A DNA stretch of 63,372 nucleotides, from the NCBI GenBank assembly GCA_018434075.1, contig JAHDQA010000036.1:1-63372 (forward strand), in the 5' to 3' direction. A program made the translations under genes and the position numbers. Within the stretch, counting starts at the first letter, position 1. Each line of letters begins with the position of its first letter. The notes below the pieces were generated by a model. It worked only from the letters and a program-made list of their open reading frames with translations, made no database searches and was not told the origin of the DNA. The stretch is from Tissierellaceae bacterium (GTDB lineage: Bacteria > Bacillota > Clostridia > Tissierellales > Tissierellaceae). This document shows, one piece after another, positions 8,396-17,453 of the stretch.

Positions 8396-10282
8396 TCATT
8401 CTATTATTATAATCTCTCCTATGTTGTCAAAACCGTATCCGCCGAGAGCTTCAACTCTATCTTTAAATTCTTCGCTTCTTAGTATTTCTATGAACTCTTT
8501 AATCTTGTCTAGCTCCAAGTTCTTGGCGTAAGTTAAAAAGTCATATTCTTCTGGTTTTAATGGATAGAAATCCAAATCTAATGCTTTGCTAGCAGAATAT
8601 ACTCCCAATCCTACATTTGCGCTTCTGTTTTTAACAGCTGCTGCAACAGCCATATGAGTGGAAAATTCTCTTTGGTAACCTTTTATTTTCTCTGGGTTCA
8701 CATTGTTTTTAGCCAATTCATAATCCAATAGCACTCTAGTTCCGGAACCTCTCTGCCTGTTGGCAAATACCACATCATCTCTTATTAAGTCTTTTACTGA
8801 TTGTATGTTTAATGGATTTCCTTTCTCGACTATGAAGCCCTGTCTCCTTTTTAAGCCTTTAATGAGTGCCATCTTCTCACCATTGAAGTATTTTTTTACA
8901 TAGCTGATATTGTACTCTCCTGTTTCAACATCTAGAAGGTGAATCGGCGCCAAATGACATTCTTTTCGCTTGAGCGACAGTATCCCTCCCATGCTTCCTA
9001 CATGAGTAGATTTAAGTTTCATCATGTCCGATATTATATCCATGCAAATATCATGGCTTCCGATAGAAACCAGACTTTCCTTTATTTGATAAAGCGGCTT
9101 TAGAAGTTTCACATCTACTTCATCCGAAGCATCATATCCTTCGACATTCCTTGGTATAACGCATAGTCCATCAGCTTTTACTAAGCTCATGATAACTCCG
9201 GCTCCGGATTGCAATGGGGTTGCAATGAGTTTATCGTCCACAAACCCTAAAGTCACTCTAATGATTTCTTCATTTTTAAGAGATGAAACCACCCTTTTAG
9301 TAAGAGTTGCTTTTACTATTTCGTCTTTGACATCTTCAAGACCTAGAAATTTTAATATGACTGGTTTCACAAAAACATCAAACACCAAATAGCTCGACAC
9401 AGGATATCCTGGAATTCCAACTACAGGTTTTCCTTTTACTATTCCTAAAATGGTCGGTTTCCCCGGTTTCATGGCAACTCCATGCACTACAACTTCTCCA
9501 ATTTCTTCGATTACATCTACTGTATAGTCCATAGTTCCTGCCGATGAGCCTGCATTTACAAGTACTAAGTCATTCTCTTCAACTGCTTTTGAAACCATTT
9601 CCTTTATAGATTCATAATCATCTTTCACAATCGGCATTTTATTCGGTATTCCACCGAGTTCTAAAATTAAATTCTCAAATACATATGAATTTGAATCAAT
9701 TATTTTCCCTTCCACTACTTCATTGACATTTTCAACTATTTCACTGCCAGTTGGAACTAAAGCTACCTTTGGCTTTTCATAAACATATATCTCATCATTT
9801 CCGCCTGAAATCAGAGCTCCAATATCTACTGGCCTTATTTTGTGTTTCGAAGGCAAAATCATCTCCGTTGCAACGATATCTTCCCCAATTTGCCTTATGT
9901 GCTGATAAGGATAAGCTGGAGACAAAATCTCGATAGTCTCTTCATCGATAATTATGCAATCCTCTATCATTATCACCGCATCAAAGGGATCTTTGACTGG
10001 ATTTCCAGTGTTTATATAAATGAAATCACTGTTTAGTTTCAATGTCTTAGGTTCACTCTCTGTTGCTCCCGTGGTGTGATCAGATATGACCGCAATCCCG
10101 TCCATAGCGGCAGAATTGTAGCTAGGCGATGAGAGCTTTGCGTACACAGCTTTTGAAGTTACTCTGTTTAAAGAGTCCCTTACCTTTATCGATTCTTCTT
10201 TGGGATTGATTTCCAATTTTTTAAAGTACTCATCAATTGCTACATTTACATCAATATTGTCGATATAAGTTTTTCTACTCAT
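8396..10282 (-). CDS. MoeA-type molybdopterin molybdenumtransferase fused to a substrate-binding-like domain
   Basis: The first ~400 residues are MoeA (SSPSYNSAAMDGIA, IPTGSEIV-like PTGSEIV, NAGSSAG, GIPGYPVS), the ligase that inserts molybdate or tungstate into adenylylated pterin. The last ~220 residues are a periplasmic-binding-protein-like domain (PF12727 type) with MKLKSTHVGSMGG and NRQRGSGTRVLLD. In exported proteins this fold binds oxyanions; here there is no signal peptide, so it probably works in the cytoplasm as an oxyanion sensor or donor for the attached enzyme. It lies beside a second, single-domain MoeA. Confidence 0.92.
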   Translation of the reverse strand: MSRKTYIDNIDVNVAIDEYFKKLEINPKEESIKVRDSLNRVTSKAVYAKLSSPSYNSAAMDGIAVISDHTTGATESEPKTLKLNSDFIYINTGNPVKDPFDAVIMIEDCIIIDEETIEILSPAYPYQHIRQIGEDIVATEMILPSKHKIRPVDIGALISGGNDEIYVYEKPKVALVPTGSEIVENVNEVVEGKIIDSNSYVFENLILELGGIPNKMPIVKDDYESIKEMVSKAVEENDLVLVNAGSSAGTMDYTVDVIEEIGEVVVHGVAMKPGKPTILGIVKGKPVVGIPGYPVSSYLVFDVFVKPVILKFLGLEDVKDEIVKATLTKRVVSSLKNEEIIRVTLGFVDDKLIATPLQSGAGVIMSLVKADGLCVIPRNVEGYDASDEVDVKLLKPLYQIKESLVSIGSHDICMDIISDMMKLKSTHVGSMGGILSLKRKECHLAPIHLLDVETGEYNISYVKKYFNGEKMALIKGLKRRQGFIVEKGNPLNIQSVKDLIRDDVVFANRQRGSGTRVLLDYELAKNNVNPEKIKGYQREFSTHMAVAAAVKNRSANVGLGVYSASKALDLDFYPLKPEEYDFLTYAKNLELDKIKEFIEILRSEEFKDRVEALGGYGFDNIGEIIIIE

Positions 10283-10293
10283 CGCTTCTCCTC

Positions 10294-11520
10294 CTACAAT
10301 AGATATACCTCTCTTAAATCGCCTTTGTTTACGCCTTCTTCTTGAATTTTTAGCACTATGTAGCCATCAGCTTTTGAAAGATTTGTTATCATTCCCGATT
10401 TTCCAAATTTAGGTGTCGCATAGTATATTCCATCTTCTTTTTTTATGTTCACAAACACATAGGTGTCCTTACCCGGAGCAGACGGAAAATTTGCAGTCAT
10501 CTTTGCAAATATGGTGGGTTTTATAGTTTTTAAGCTGTAAAGTTGTTCTATGAACGGTTCTACAACTGCCATAAACACAGTGATTGCAGATACAGGATGA
10601 CCAGGCAGGCCAATGACGAGCTTACCTTTTGCATTTGCGATAAGTGTTGGTTTTCCAGGCTTTATTGAAATTCCATGGGCAAGTATCCCTTTCCCTCCAA
10701 GAGAATTTATTGCTTCTTTGGTAAAATCTCTCTCTCCTACTGAACTCCCCCCAGAAAGTAAGACTATGTCGCTCTTTTCTATGCCTTTTTCAATTGCCTC
10801 TTTCAATTGATTGAAGTCATCTTTTACTATGACATTTTCTACAACTTCCAAGCCGCTTTTTTGTGCTTGAGCTCTCAAACTATATGAGTTGATATCCCTT
10901 ATTTTCCCATACTCCAATTTTTCTTCAATTCCTATTATTTCATCTCCTGTTGATATGATGGATACTTTAGGTTTTTTAAATACTTTTACTCTTGATATTC
11001 CAAGGCTTGCCAAAGCACCAATATGAGCAGGATTTAATTTTCTGCCTTTCTCTATAACTATCTCATTTTCTCTAATGTCTTCTCCGCGTTTTATGACATT
11101 CTCTTGAACTCTCACAGGTTTCTGGACTAATAGCGTCTTTTCGTCCATCTTCTCTGTGTTTTCAATCATTATTACGGCATTTGCTCCTTGGGGTATCATG
11201 CCCCCTGTCGGAACATAGGCACATTTCCCTGAGCTAATGACTATATCAGTCATCTCTCCCATCTTTACTTCGCCAATTACATCTAAAATAGTTGGAATGG
11301 TGTCTGATGCTCCATAGCTGTCCTCAGCCACAATTGCGTATCCATCAACTGTTGACCTGTCAAACTCTGGAACAAATTGAGTAGAAACTACATCTTCGTA
11401 AATTACCCTATCATACGCATATTCTAAATCGACAATTTCAGATTCCAATTTATAGTCTTTAAACTCCTCTTTTATAATATTGACAGCTTCTTCAACCAAT
11501 ATGCATTTAAAAAATTCCAC
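10294..11520 (-). CDS. moeA: MoeA, molybdopterin molybdenumtransferase (single-domain paralogue)
   Basis: The GTG at 11518-11520 lies 7 bases behind GGAGGA and is preferred over a TTG two codons upstream that is too close to the ribosome site. The ~408-residue protein has the MoeA order: EFDRSTVDGYA, the PTGGMIPQGANAV loop, STGDEI, SGGSSVGERD and GLPGHPVS. It metalates the pterin cofactor. Its start overlaps the tupC stop by one base. Two MoeA paralogues together with a tungstate transporter recall organisms with separate MoeA enzymes for W and Mo; which is which cannot be told from sequence. Confidence 0.93.
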   Translation of the reverse strand: MEFFKCILVEEAVNIIKEEFKDYKLESEIVDLEYAYDRVIYEDVVSTQFVPEFDRSTVDGYAIVAEDSYGASDTIPTILDVIGEVKMGEMTDIVISSGKCAYVPTGGMIPQGANAVIMIENTEKMDEKTLLVQKPVRVQENVIKRGEDIRENEIVIEKGRKLNPAHIGALASLGISRVKVFKKPKVSIISTGDEIIGIEEKLEYGKIRDINSYSLRAQAQKSGLEVVENVIVKDDFNQLKEAIEKGIEKSDIVLLSGGSSVGERDFTKEAINSLGGKGILAHGISIKPGKPTLIANAKGKLVIGLPGHPVSAITVFMAVVEPFIEQLYSLKTIKPTIFAKMTANFPSAPGKDTYVFVNIKKEDGIYYATPKFGKSGMITNLSKADGYIVLKIQEEGVNKGDLREVYLL

Positions 11521-12149
11521 TAACAAATCCTCCCTCGTTCTAGAAACACTACCTCATCGCAAAGTCTATCTGATTGAGTAGCATCGTGTGTGACAATAAT
11601 GATTGTTGCATTTGTGTTTCTATGAAATATATGTAAACAATTTTCAATGGTAATCAAAGCCTTTTGATCGATGCTGGATGTCGGTTCATCTAGCAGCAAC
11701 AACTTAGGTCTTATGGCCAAGGCTCTTGCTAAGGCAACCTTTTGAGCCTCGCCGCCTGAAATTTGATTGCCCATTTTATCTAATAAATCTTCTATCTCAA
11801 GTAATTTAGCTAGTTCTAAAGTTCTCCTCCTGATTTCTTCTTTGTCTATCTTTCTTATAACGAGTGGATATGCGATATTGTCCTTTACTTTTCGCTTGAA
11901 TAAGAACGGCTTTTGAAAAACTTGAGTGATTTCTTTTTGTTTTCTTTCGTCTAAGGGCTCTCCATCATATAATACATTCCCTTGAAAATCTAAATCTAAA
12001 CCAGAAACAATGTTTAACAACGTAGTTTTGCCAGCTCCATTTGACCCCATTATCCCTGTGATTATACCCTTTTTAAATGTATAATCACCAATATCCAAAG
12101 CCAAATAGTCTTTGTAAAATTTCTTTAAATTTCTTAGCTTAACTTCCAT
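11520..12149 (-). CDS. tupC: TupC, tungstate ABC transporter ATPase
   Basis: The 209-residue ATPase has Walker A GSNGAGKTT, signature SGGEAQKVALARAL, Walker B LLLLDEPTSS and a downstream switch His in VTHDATQ. It is shorter than ModC and lacks the C-terminal TOBE oxyanion-sensing domain of ModC, as expected for TupC. It drives import through TupB and starts directly after the tupB stop. Confidence 0.9.
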   Translation of the reverse strand: MEVKLRNLKKFYKDYLALDIGDYTFKKGIITGIMGSNGAGKTTLLNIVSGLDLDFQGNVLYDGEPLDERKQKEITQVFQKPFLFKRKVKDNIAYPLVIRKIDKEEIRRRTLELAKLLEIEDLLDKMGNQISGGEAQKVALARALAIRPKLLLLDEPTSSIDQKALITIENCLHIFHRNTNATIIIVTHDATQSDRLCDEVVFLERGRIC

Positions 12150-12839
12150 TTAGTCCTCCGTATTGAATGAGTAGATTAAACTATGTATGCCAAAAGATAT
12201 AAGTAAGAGAATGATTCCCAAAGCAATTGCCATTGGATAATCTCCTCTTGAATTCATCATCGATATCGTGGTGGTCATTACTCTAGTTTGTCCTTTTATA
12301 TTTCCCCCGACAATCATGACAGCACCAACTTCAGATATTGCCCTTGAGAATGCAGTCGCAATATTTGCTATTATGTCTGAATTTAGTTCTCTAATTATAA
12401 GAATGGTGGAGTGAAAATCCCCTCCACCTAATGTCTTGACAACTTTTTTGTATTCTATTCCTCTGTGCATCGTTAGATTATATGTAAGCCCAAATATCAA
12501 TGGCACCACTAGAAGTGACTGTGCCAATATCATGGCTTTTGGAGTGTACATTATGCCAAAAAAACCCAAAGGACCATTTCTCGTGAATAAAAGAGCAACT
12601 ACTAACCCAACTATTACTGATGGAATGCTCATAAAGTTGTAAACTAATCTAGAAAAGCCTCTCTTGTATTTAAATTCTTTTATTCCAAAATAACAGCCTA
12701 AAGGTGCAAATATGAACGAGGCAATCAATGTCGCAGTTGTTGAAACAAAGAGCGAAAGCCCAATTATCTCATAAATCTCTTTGTCGAAACCAATCAATAG
12801 TTCTATTGCCTTTATAAAACCATCCCAAATATAATTCAT
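12150..12839 (-). CDS. tupB: TupB, tungstate ABC transporter permease
   Basis: The 229-residue membrane protein has five or so transmembrane segments. The EAA-type coupling loop, AFSRAISEVGAVMIVGGN, precedes the last helix and is typical of TupB/ModB permeases. It lies 24 bases after tupA and abuts tupC. The transporter moves tungstate delivered by TupA into the cytoplasm. Confidence 0.92.
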   Translation of the reverse strand: MNYIWDGFIKAIELLIGFDKEIYEIIGLSLFVSTTATLIASFIFAPLGCYFGIKEFKYKRGFSRLVYNFMSIPSVIVGLVVALLFTRNGPLGFFGIMYTPKAMILAQSLLVVPLIFGLTYNLTMHRGIEYKKVVKTLGGGDFHSTILIIRELNSDIIANIATAFSRAISEVGAVMIVGGNIKGQTRVMTTTISMMNSRGDYPMAIALGIILLLISFGIHSLIYSFNTED

Positions 12840-12863
12840 ATTACACCTCTTAGCATTTATTTG

Positions 12864-13727
12864 CTATTTATAATTAGGAATAAACAATGGTTGACCGTAT
12901 TCTTCTACGCCATATTCTCCGATTAGCTTTTGAATGTCATCTCTAGTTATCCACTCCATAAATTTAACTGCTCCATCATAGTTAATTGTCTCAAACTTCT
13001 CAGGATTGACTGGTAACACGCCATATTGGTTGAATAAGTTCTCGTCACCTTCGACGATAATGTCTAAATCCAACGTGTCTTTTAAACTCAAATAAGTCCC
13101 TCTATCCGCAATAGTGTAGGCTCTCTTTTCATCAGCTACTTTAAGTGTATCTCCCATACCACTGCCAGTTTCAATGTACCATTCTCCAGTTGGTTCTACC
13201 CCAACTAGCTTCCAAAGAGCTAATTCTTTTTTATGTGTGCCTGAGTCATCGCCTCTAGATACAAAAGTCAACTTGTCATCACTTATTTCCTTTAAAGCTG
13301 TTAAAATATCATTTCCTTTTTGCAATTTGCCATCAGCTGGACCTACTAAAATGAAGTCATTGTACATTACGTCTCTTCTTTCAGTCGCAAAACCTTCTTC
13401 CACGAGTTTTAATTCATCTGGTTTTGCATGGACTAGTAGCACATCTGCTTCTCCATCTCTAGCCATTTGGATTGCCTTTCCTGAGCCAACCGCAATTGTT
13501 TTAACCTCGATATTTGTCTCCTCTGTAAATAATGGAAGTAAATAATCTAATAATCCTGTGTCCTGTGTGCTAGTTGTTGTAGCTAAGATAATGCTACCAG
13601 CAGGAGTCGTCGTCTCATTTTCAGTATTGTTCTCGCTTGTATTTTCTTCTGCCGGTGTTGAAGTACAAGCACTTAAAACAAGAATCAATGACAATAAAAT
13701 CAAGAAAAAAGTTTTTCTACTTTTCAT
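12864..13727 (-). CDS. tupA: TupA, tungstate-binding lipoprotein
   Basis: A lipoprotein signal peptide ends at LSAC (Cys21), so the protein is membrane-anchored outside the cell. The mature protein begins its fold with ATTTSTQDTGLLDYLLP, which holds the TTTS oxyanion-binding motif that marks TupA rather than ModA, and continues with VSRGDDSGTHKKEL. The 287-residue length fits. It is first in a long operon with the cofactor genes, tying metal capture to cofactor assembly. TupA proteins strongly prefer tungstate over molybdate. Confidence 0.95.
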   Translation of the reverse strand: MKSRKTFFLILLSLILVLSACTSTPAEENTSENNTENETTTPAGSIILATTTSTQDTGLLDYLLPLFTEETNIEVKTIAVGSGKAIQMARDGEADVLLVHAKPDELKLVEEGFATERRDVMYNDFILVGPADGKLQKGNDILTALKEISDDKLTFVSRGDDSGTHKKELALWKLVGVEPTGEWYIETGSGMGDTLKVADEKRAYTIADRGTYLSLKDTLDLDIIVEGDENLFNQYGVLPVNPEKFETINYDGAVKFMEWITRDDIQKLIGEYGVEEYGQPLFIPNYK

Positions 13728-13752
13728 ACTATTCTCTCCATTCGTTTCTTGT

Positions 13753-13782
13753 ATAATATCACTCTAAATCAGCTAATGTCAA
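13753..13782 (-). promoter_or_regulatory. Promoter of the tup-moe-moa operon
   Basis: TTGACA (13777-13782) and TATTAT (13753-13758) are 18 bases apart, about 25 bases upstream of the tupA start. No Moco/Tuco riboswitch-like leader fits in the short untranslated region. Confidence 0.65.
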
Positions 13783-13802
13783 GGCTTGAGATTGATAGAA
13801 TA

Positions 13803-13850
13803 ATAACCATCCTTTGAGGTATTTACATCATACCTTAAGAGGATGGTTAT
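13803..13850. repeat. Long near-perfect inverted repeat just upstream of the tup promoter
   Basis: ATAACCATCCT (13803-13813) is mirrored by AGGATGGTTAT (13840-13850), and inside it GAGGTAT pairs with ATACCT, giving about 20 paired bases around a short loop. It has no T-run on either side, so it is not a good intrinsic terminator. Its position 20 bases upstream of the -35 box suggests an operator or a cruciform element. Confidence 0.6.
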
Positions 13851-13968
13851 AGTTACACTTGTAAATTCAGAGGCTTAAGTTGAAAATAGGGGAATATAAT
13901 AATTCATCTAAATGTTCAAAGATACGGTTTATTACCACAAAACATCGCAATTTAAATCAATTATGAGT

Positions 13969-14211
13969 CTATTCTTTCTCTAACAGTTTATAAAATAATT
14001 CACAAACGAATTTCACCCATACTAGAATAACAATAGGTAATAAGTATTTCGTATAAAAAATATATATATCCATAGAAAGTTGGCTTCCGTTTTGGTCAAT
14101 GCTATAGCTTCCTAAATATATGAATGTATATAAAAGTACAAAACTTAATACAAGCAAAGCTGAACATATAGTTCTATTAGTAAACGTACCAAATCCAAAT
14201 ACTCTTTTCAT
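13969..14211 (-). CDS. Small membrane protein of unknown function
   Basis: An 80-residue protein starting behind AGGAGG. It has two hydrophobic segments at about residues 17-35 and 50-70 joined by a polar loop, and a charged C-terminus. I recognise no family. It is divergent from the TetR gene and separated from the tup operon by the inverted repeat; it could be controlled by, or report to, that regulator. Confidence 0.6.
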   Translation of the reverse strand: MKRVFGFGTFTNRTICSALLVLSFVLLYTFIYLGSYSIDQNGSQLSMDIYIFYTKYLLPIVILVWVKFVCELFYKLLEKE

Positions 14212-14483
14212 AAAAACCTCCTTTGTTCATCTACAAATTCAACAATAGCCATATTCCCCTAATAGATTTTTATCGAAATAGATTTATTAGAATTTTCAGT
14301 AAAAATCTTAATATAGGAATATCACATTATATTAGGCTTGTCAATCTTTTGTAAATAATTGATATTGTAAATTACTGTTAGGAAATGATTAATTCACACT
14401 ATCTTATCCAATATACAAATAGACAGTTTTATTAAAATTGTTTATACTAAAATAGATAGTAATTCAATATGGTGGTGGTTGAA

Positions 14484-15152
14484 ATGGATCGTGCTGCAAT
14501 ACAAAGAGATAATATATTAAAAAATTCATACAGATTATTTAAAGAAAAGGGTTTTAAGAATACCACTACTAGAGAGATTGCAACTACGTCACAAATAAAT
14601 AAAGGTCTTTTACATTATTATTACAATCAAAAAGAGGATATCGTCATAGAAATGTATGAAGATGTTTTAGATGCATTATATAACTATGTTGAAAAAAATT
14701 ATAAAGATGAAGTAAAAGGCTACACTTATCTAGCACTCTTAAATATACTCTTTTATAAGACTATGACATCAACTGATGAGAGCTTGAATTTCTTAACAGA
14801 GATGATGTCAAGTAGAGAATTGACAAAAGTGAAAACCGAAAAATATATAGATTCTTATTACAAAATTATCGAATATGATAACCTTTCAATCACAAGATAT
14901 CAGATGTTATTGGCTTTAACTGTTGCAGTTGGAGCAGAGTCTGAACTACTTCTAAGCATAAGGGAAGGCAAAATCAAAATGACTTATGAAAAGTTAGCAA
15001 CTACTGTAAATAAGCTCTTGTTTGCAATGCTAAAAGTTGATGAAGCTCAAATAAAAGAAATCAATGAAGAAGCTAAGAAAATTGCAAACGCTATAAAAAT
15101 TAAGCAAGTAATATCTCATTTAAAAGAGAATTGTAAGTGGGCAAGGGAATGA
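14484..15152 (+). CDS. TetR-family transcriptional regulator
   Basis: The start at 14484 is chosen because the ribosome site GGTGGTGG lies just before it; an in-frame ATG at 14469 overlaps that site. The 222-residue product has the TetR helix-turn-helix at about residues 25-50 (NTTTREIATTSQINKGLLHY then a YYNQKEDIV segment), and an all-helical ligand/dimer domain after it. It sits directly upstream of the tungsten oxidoreductase cluster but has its own terminator, so control of aor is possible but unproven. Confidence 0.88.
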   Translation: MDRAAIQRDNILKNSYRLFKEKGFKNTTTREIATTSQINKGLLHYYYNQKEDIVIEMYEDVLDALYNYVEKNYKDEVKGYTYLALLNILFYKTMTSTDESLNFLTEMMSSRELTKVKTEKYIDSYYKIIEYDNLSITRYQMLLALTVAVGAESELLLSIREGKIKMTYEKLATTVNKLLFAMLKVDEAQIKEINEEAKKIANAIKIKQVISHLKENCKWARE

Positions 15153-15168
15153 CCTTGCTCTTTTTATT
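15139..15168 (+). terminator. Terminator overlapping the end of the TetR gene
   Basis: GGGCAAGG (15139-15146) pairs with CCTTGCTC (15153-15160) and is followed by TTTTTATT; the gene's stop codon lies in the loop. Confidence 0.8.
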
Positions 15169-15197
15169 GTTTAATTTTAGGCAAGCCTAAATAATAC

Positions 15198-15226
15198 TTG
15201 ATAAAGTTCTATAGTAGTAATATAAT
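15198..15226 (+). promoter_or_regulatory. Promoter of the AOR cluster
   Basis: TTGATA (15198-15203) and consensus TATAAT (15221-15226) are 17 bases apart, leaving a leader of about 50 bases before the aor start. Confidence 0.7.
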
Positions 15227-15285
15227 AAAGTTAACAGATTAGGCGTGACCAATTATAGTTTTTAAACCTGAAAGGAGAGATGAAA

Positions 15286-17151
15286 ATGCTCTATGGATAT
15301 GCAGGAAAAATGTTATTTATCGACTTATCTACTGGAGAGATTGAAGAAAGAGAGACTCCAAAAGAACTTGCTGAAAACTTCATCGGAGGCTATGGTTTTG
15401 GCGCTAAAATTCTTTACGATATGATGAAGCCCGGTACAGATCCACTCGGCCCAGACAGTGTGATAGGGTTTATAACCGGTCCAACAAGCGCCACAAAAGC
15501 TTGGTTTGGTGGCAGATACACCGTTGTAAATAAATCCCCGATAACTGGCGGATGGAATGATGCAAATTCAGGGGGATACTTTGGACCTGAGCTTAAAAAA
15601 GCAGGGTATGATGCTTTGTTTATCAAAGGGATATCTCCAAAGCCTGTGTACATCTACATCAATGACGGAAAAGTTGAGATAAGAGATGCGTCTCATCTAT
15701 GGGGAATGGATACAAAAGAAGTTTGGGAAGCATTAAAAGAAGAAACTGGCGAGCCAAAAGTAAGAGTTACTGCAATTGGTCCTGCAGGTGAGAGAGTTTC
15801 ATTGATTTCTTGCCCTATTAATGACGGACATCGTGCTCCTGCAAGAGGCGGCACAGGTCCAATAATGGGTTCTAAGAAATTAAAAGCAATAGCTGTTAGG
15901 GGAACCCAAGATATACCAGTAGCTCACCCTGATAAAGTGCTAGAAATAAATAAAAAAGTAGTTGAAGCTATGAAAAACAATCAAATGGCGCAAGCTTTTG
16001 GGACCTTTGGAACTGGTGTAGGTACCCCCGCTTCAGCACTAAACGGCGATTCCCCAGTTAAAAACTGGGCTGGCGTAGGCGTTATCGACTTTGGTGAAGA
16101 AAAAGCAGAAAAAATGGGTTCAATCGCGCTCGATAGATACAAGACAAAGAAATACAACTGTGCTAGTTGCCCACTTGGTTGTGGCGCAGAATACGAAGTC
16201 AACGATGGAAGATGGCCATTAGGGCCAACCGAAAGACCTGAATACGAAACTGCTGCTGCGTTTGGAAGCACTATGCTCTGTGGAGAACCTGACGCAATGT
16301 TAAAATGCAATGAAATCTGCAACAGATATGGTTTTGACACAATTTCAGCCGGTATGACTATAGCATGGGCAATGGAATGCTATGAAAGAGGCATATTGTC
16401 AAAAGAGGAATTAGATGGCATTGAATTGACATGGGGCAATGGCGAGGCAATAGTGAAAATAATGGAGAAAATGGCTGATGGCGAAGGCTGTGGTGCAATA
16501 TTATCCCATGGTTCTCAATATGCAGCAAATTACTGGAATAAGGGCAAAGAATACCTGCAAACTGCTTCTGGAATAGAGCTGCCAATGCATGACCCAAGAC
16601 ACTCCCCGGGTTTAGCTAGGACCTATAAATACGACCCAACTCCAGGTAGACACGTAAAAGGCGGCATAGGTGGAGTTCAAATGCTAGAACCTATCAAAGA
16701 AGAAAACTACATCTTCGATGGTACTGGGCCAATGGATTTAGGTATGACACTATTTACAGAGGTTTTAAATGCATCGAGCATGTGCTATTTTTCTACGCTT
16801 AGTGCACCACCAGAGACAGTTTATAAGTACATTGCTGCTATAACAGGTATGAACTTCGATCAGCAAACTGCCTTTAACACTGGCCTTAGAATATTTATGA
16901 TGAGATATGCATTTAACCTTAGAGAGGGAATCAAACCAAAAGATATGACTCTTACTAAAAGAGCTATTGGAGAACCTCCATTGGAGGCTGGACCATTAAA
17001 AGGGTATAGGGTTGATGTGGAAAAATTAGGCCGCAATTTCTTTAAAGAAGCAGGCATTGATTTTGACACTGGTTTGCCAGATAAAGCTGTCTTAAAAAGA
17101 CTTGGATATTTAGATGAAGTGATAAAAGATATTTACGGAGAAGATAAATAG
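15286..17151 (+). CDS. aor: Tungsten-containing aldehyde:ferredoxin oxidoreductase
   Basis: AOR oxidises aldehydes to acids, or reduces acids, with ferredoxin, using a tungsten bis-pterin cofactor and one [4Fe-4S] cluster. The 621-residue protein starts with the typical YGYAGKMLFIDLSTGE. It has the pterin-binding GGYGFGAKILYD and RAPARGGTGPIMGSK segments, the cluster motif CASCPLGC at about residues 292-299 and a late Cys after NASSM. An ATG two codons upstream is too close to AAAGGAG. A MoaD-like gene follows immediately. In amino-acid fermenters AOR handles aldehydes made from 2-keto acids. Confidence 0.96.
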   Translation: MLYGYAGKMLFIDLSTGEIEERETPKELAENFIGGYGFGAKILYDMMKPGTDPLGPDSVIGFITGPTSATKAWFGGRYTVVNKSPITGGWNDANSGGYFGPELKKAGYDALFIKGISPKPVYIYINDGKVEIRDASHLWGMDTKEVWEALKEETGEPKVRVTAIGPAGERVSLISCPINDGHRAPARGGTGPIMGSKKLKAIAVRGTQDIPVAHPDKVLEINKKVVEAMKNNQMAQAFGTFGTGVGTPASALNGDSPVKNWAGVGVIDFGEEKAEKMGSIALDRYKTKKYNCASCPLGCGAEYEVNDGRWPLGPTERPEYETAAAFGSTMLCGEPDAMLKCNEICNRYGFDTISAGMTIAWAMECYERGILSKEELDGIELTWGNGEAIVKIMEKMADGEGCGAILSHGSQYAANYWNKGKEYLQTASGIELPMHDPRHSPGLARTYKYDPTPGRHVKGGIGGVQMLEPIKEENYIFDGTGPMDLGMTLFTEVLNASSMCYFSTLSAPPETVYKYIAAITGMNFDQQTAFNTGLRIFMMRYAFNLREGIKPKDMTLTKRAIGEPPLEAGPLKGYRVDVEKLGRNFFKEAGIDFDTGLPDKAVLKRLGYLDEVIKDIYGEDK

Positions 17152-17391
17152 ATGATAGTAAAACTAAAATATATGGGCGTTGTCCATGATGGAATGCCTG
17201 ATGTATTGGAATTAGAAGAAGGCGCAACTGTGAAAACTCTTAAAAATGCCCTCAAGGATGCATCTTCAATTGATATAAAGCCAATCATAGCTAATGCGTC
17301 TTTTATAGTGAACAATGTATACGCAGATGAAGACACTATATTGGAGGACAACTCTCAAGTTATTGTGCTAACACCTCTTGGTGGAGGTTAA
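17152..17391 (+). CDS. MoaD/ThiS-family sulfur-carrier protein
   Basis: A 79-residue ubiquitin-fold protein ending in Gly-Gly-Gly (LTPLGGG), the C-terminal tail that is adenylylated and thiocarboxylated. It starts directly after the aor stop, and the next gene encodes a ThiF/MoeB-like activating enzyme. Together they could supply sulfur for the dithiolene of the tungsten pterin. The moaE partner of MPT synthase is not in this window. Confidence 0.85.
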   Translation: MIVKLKYMGVVHDGMPDVLELEEGATVKTLKNALKDASSIDIKPIIANASFIVNNVYADEDTILEDNSQVIVLTPLGGG

Positions 17392-17398
17392 AAAATCA

Positions 17399-17430
17399 AG
17401 TATAAGCTCATCAATTGATGAGCTTATACT
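17399..17430. repeat. Perfect 32-base palindrome between the MoaD-like and ThiF-like genes
   Basis: AGTATAAGCTCATCAA is followed without spacer by its exact complement. It lies 8 bases after one stop codon and 23 before the next start. There is no T-run, so it may be an mRNA-stabilising or processing hairpin, a weak terminator, or a dimeric protein site. Confidence 0.7.
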
Positions 17431-17453
17431 ATAATCTAATTAGGAGTGTAATT

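Noticed and set aside
13803..13850. Intrinsic terminator upstream of tupA
   Set aside because: Neither side has a T-run and no gene reading into it from the left or right ends nearby.
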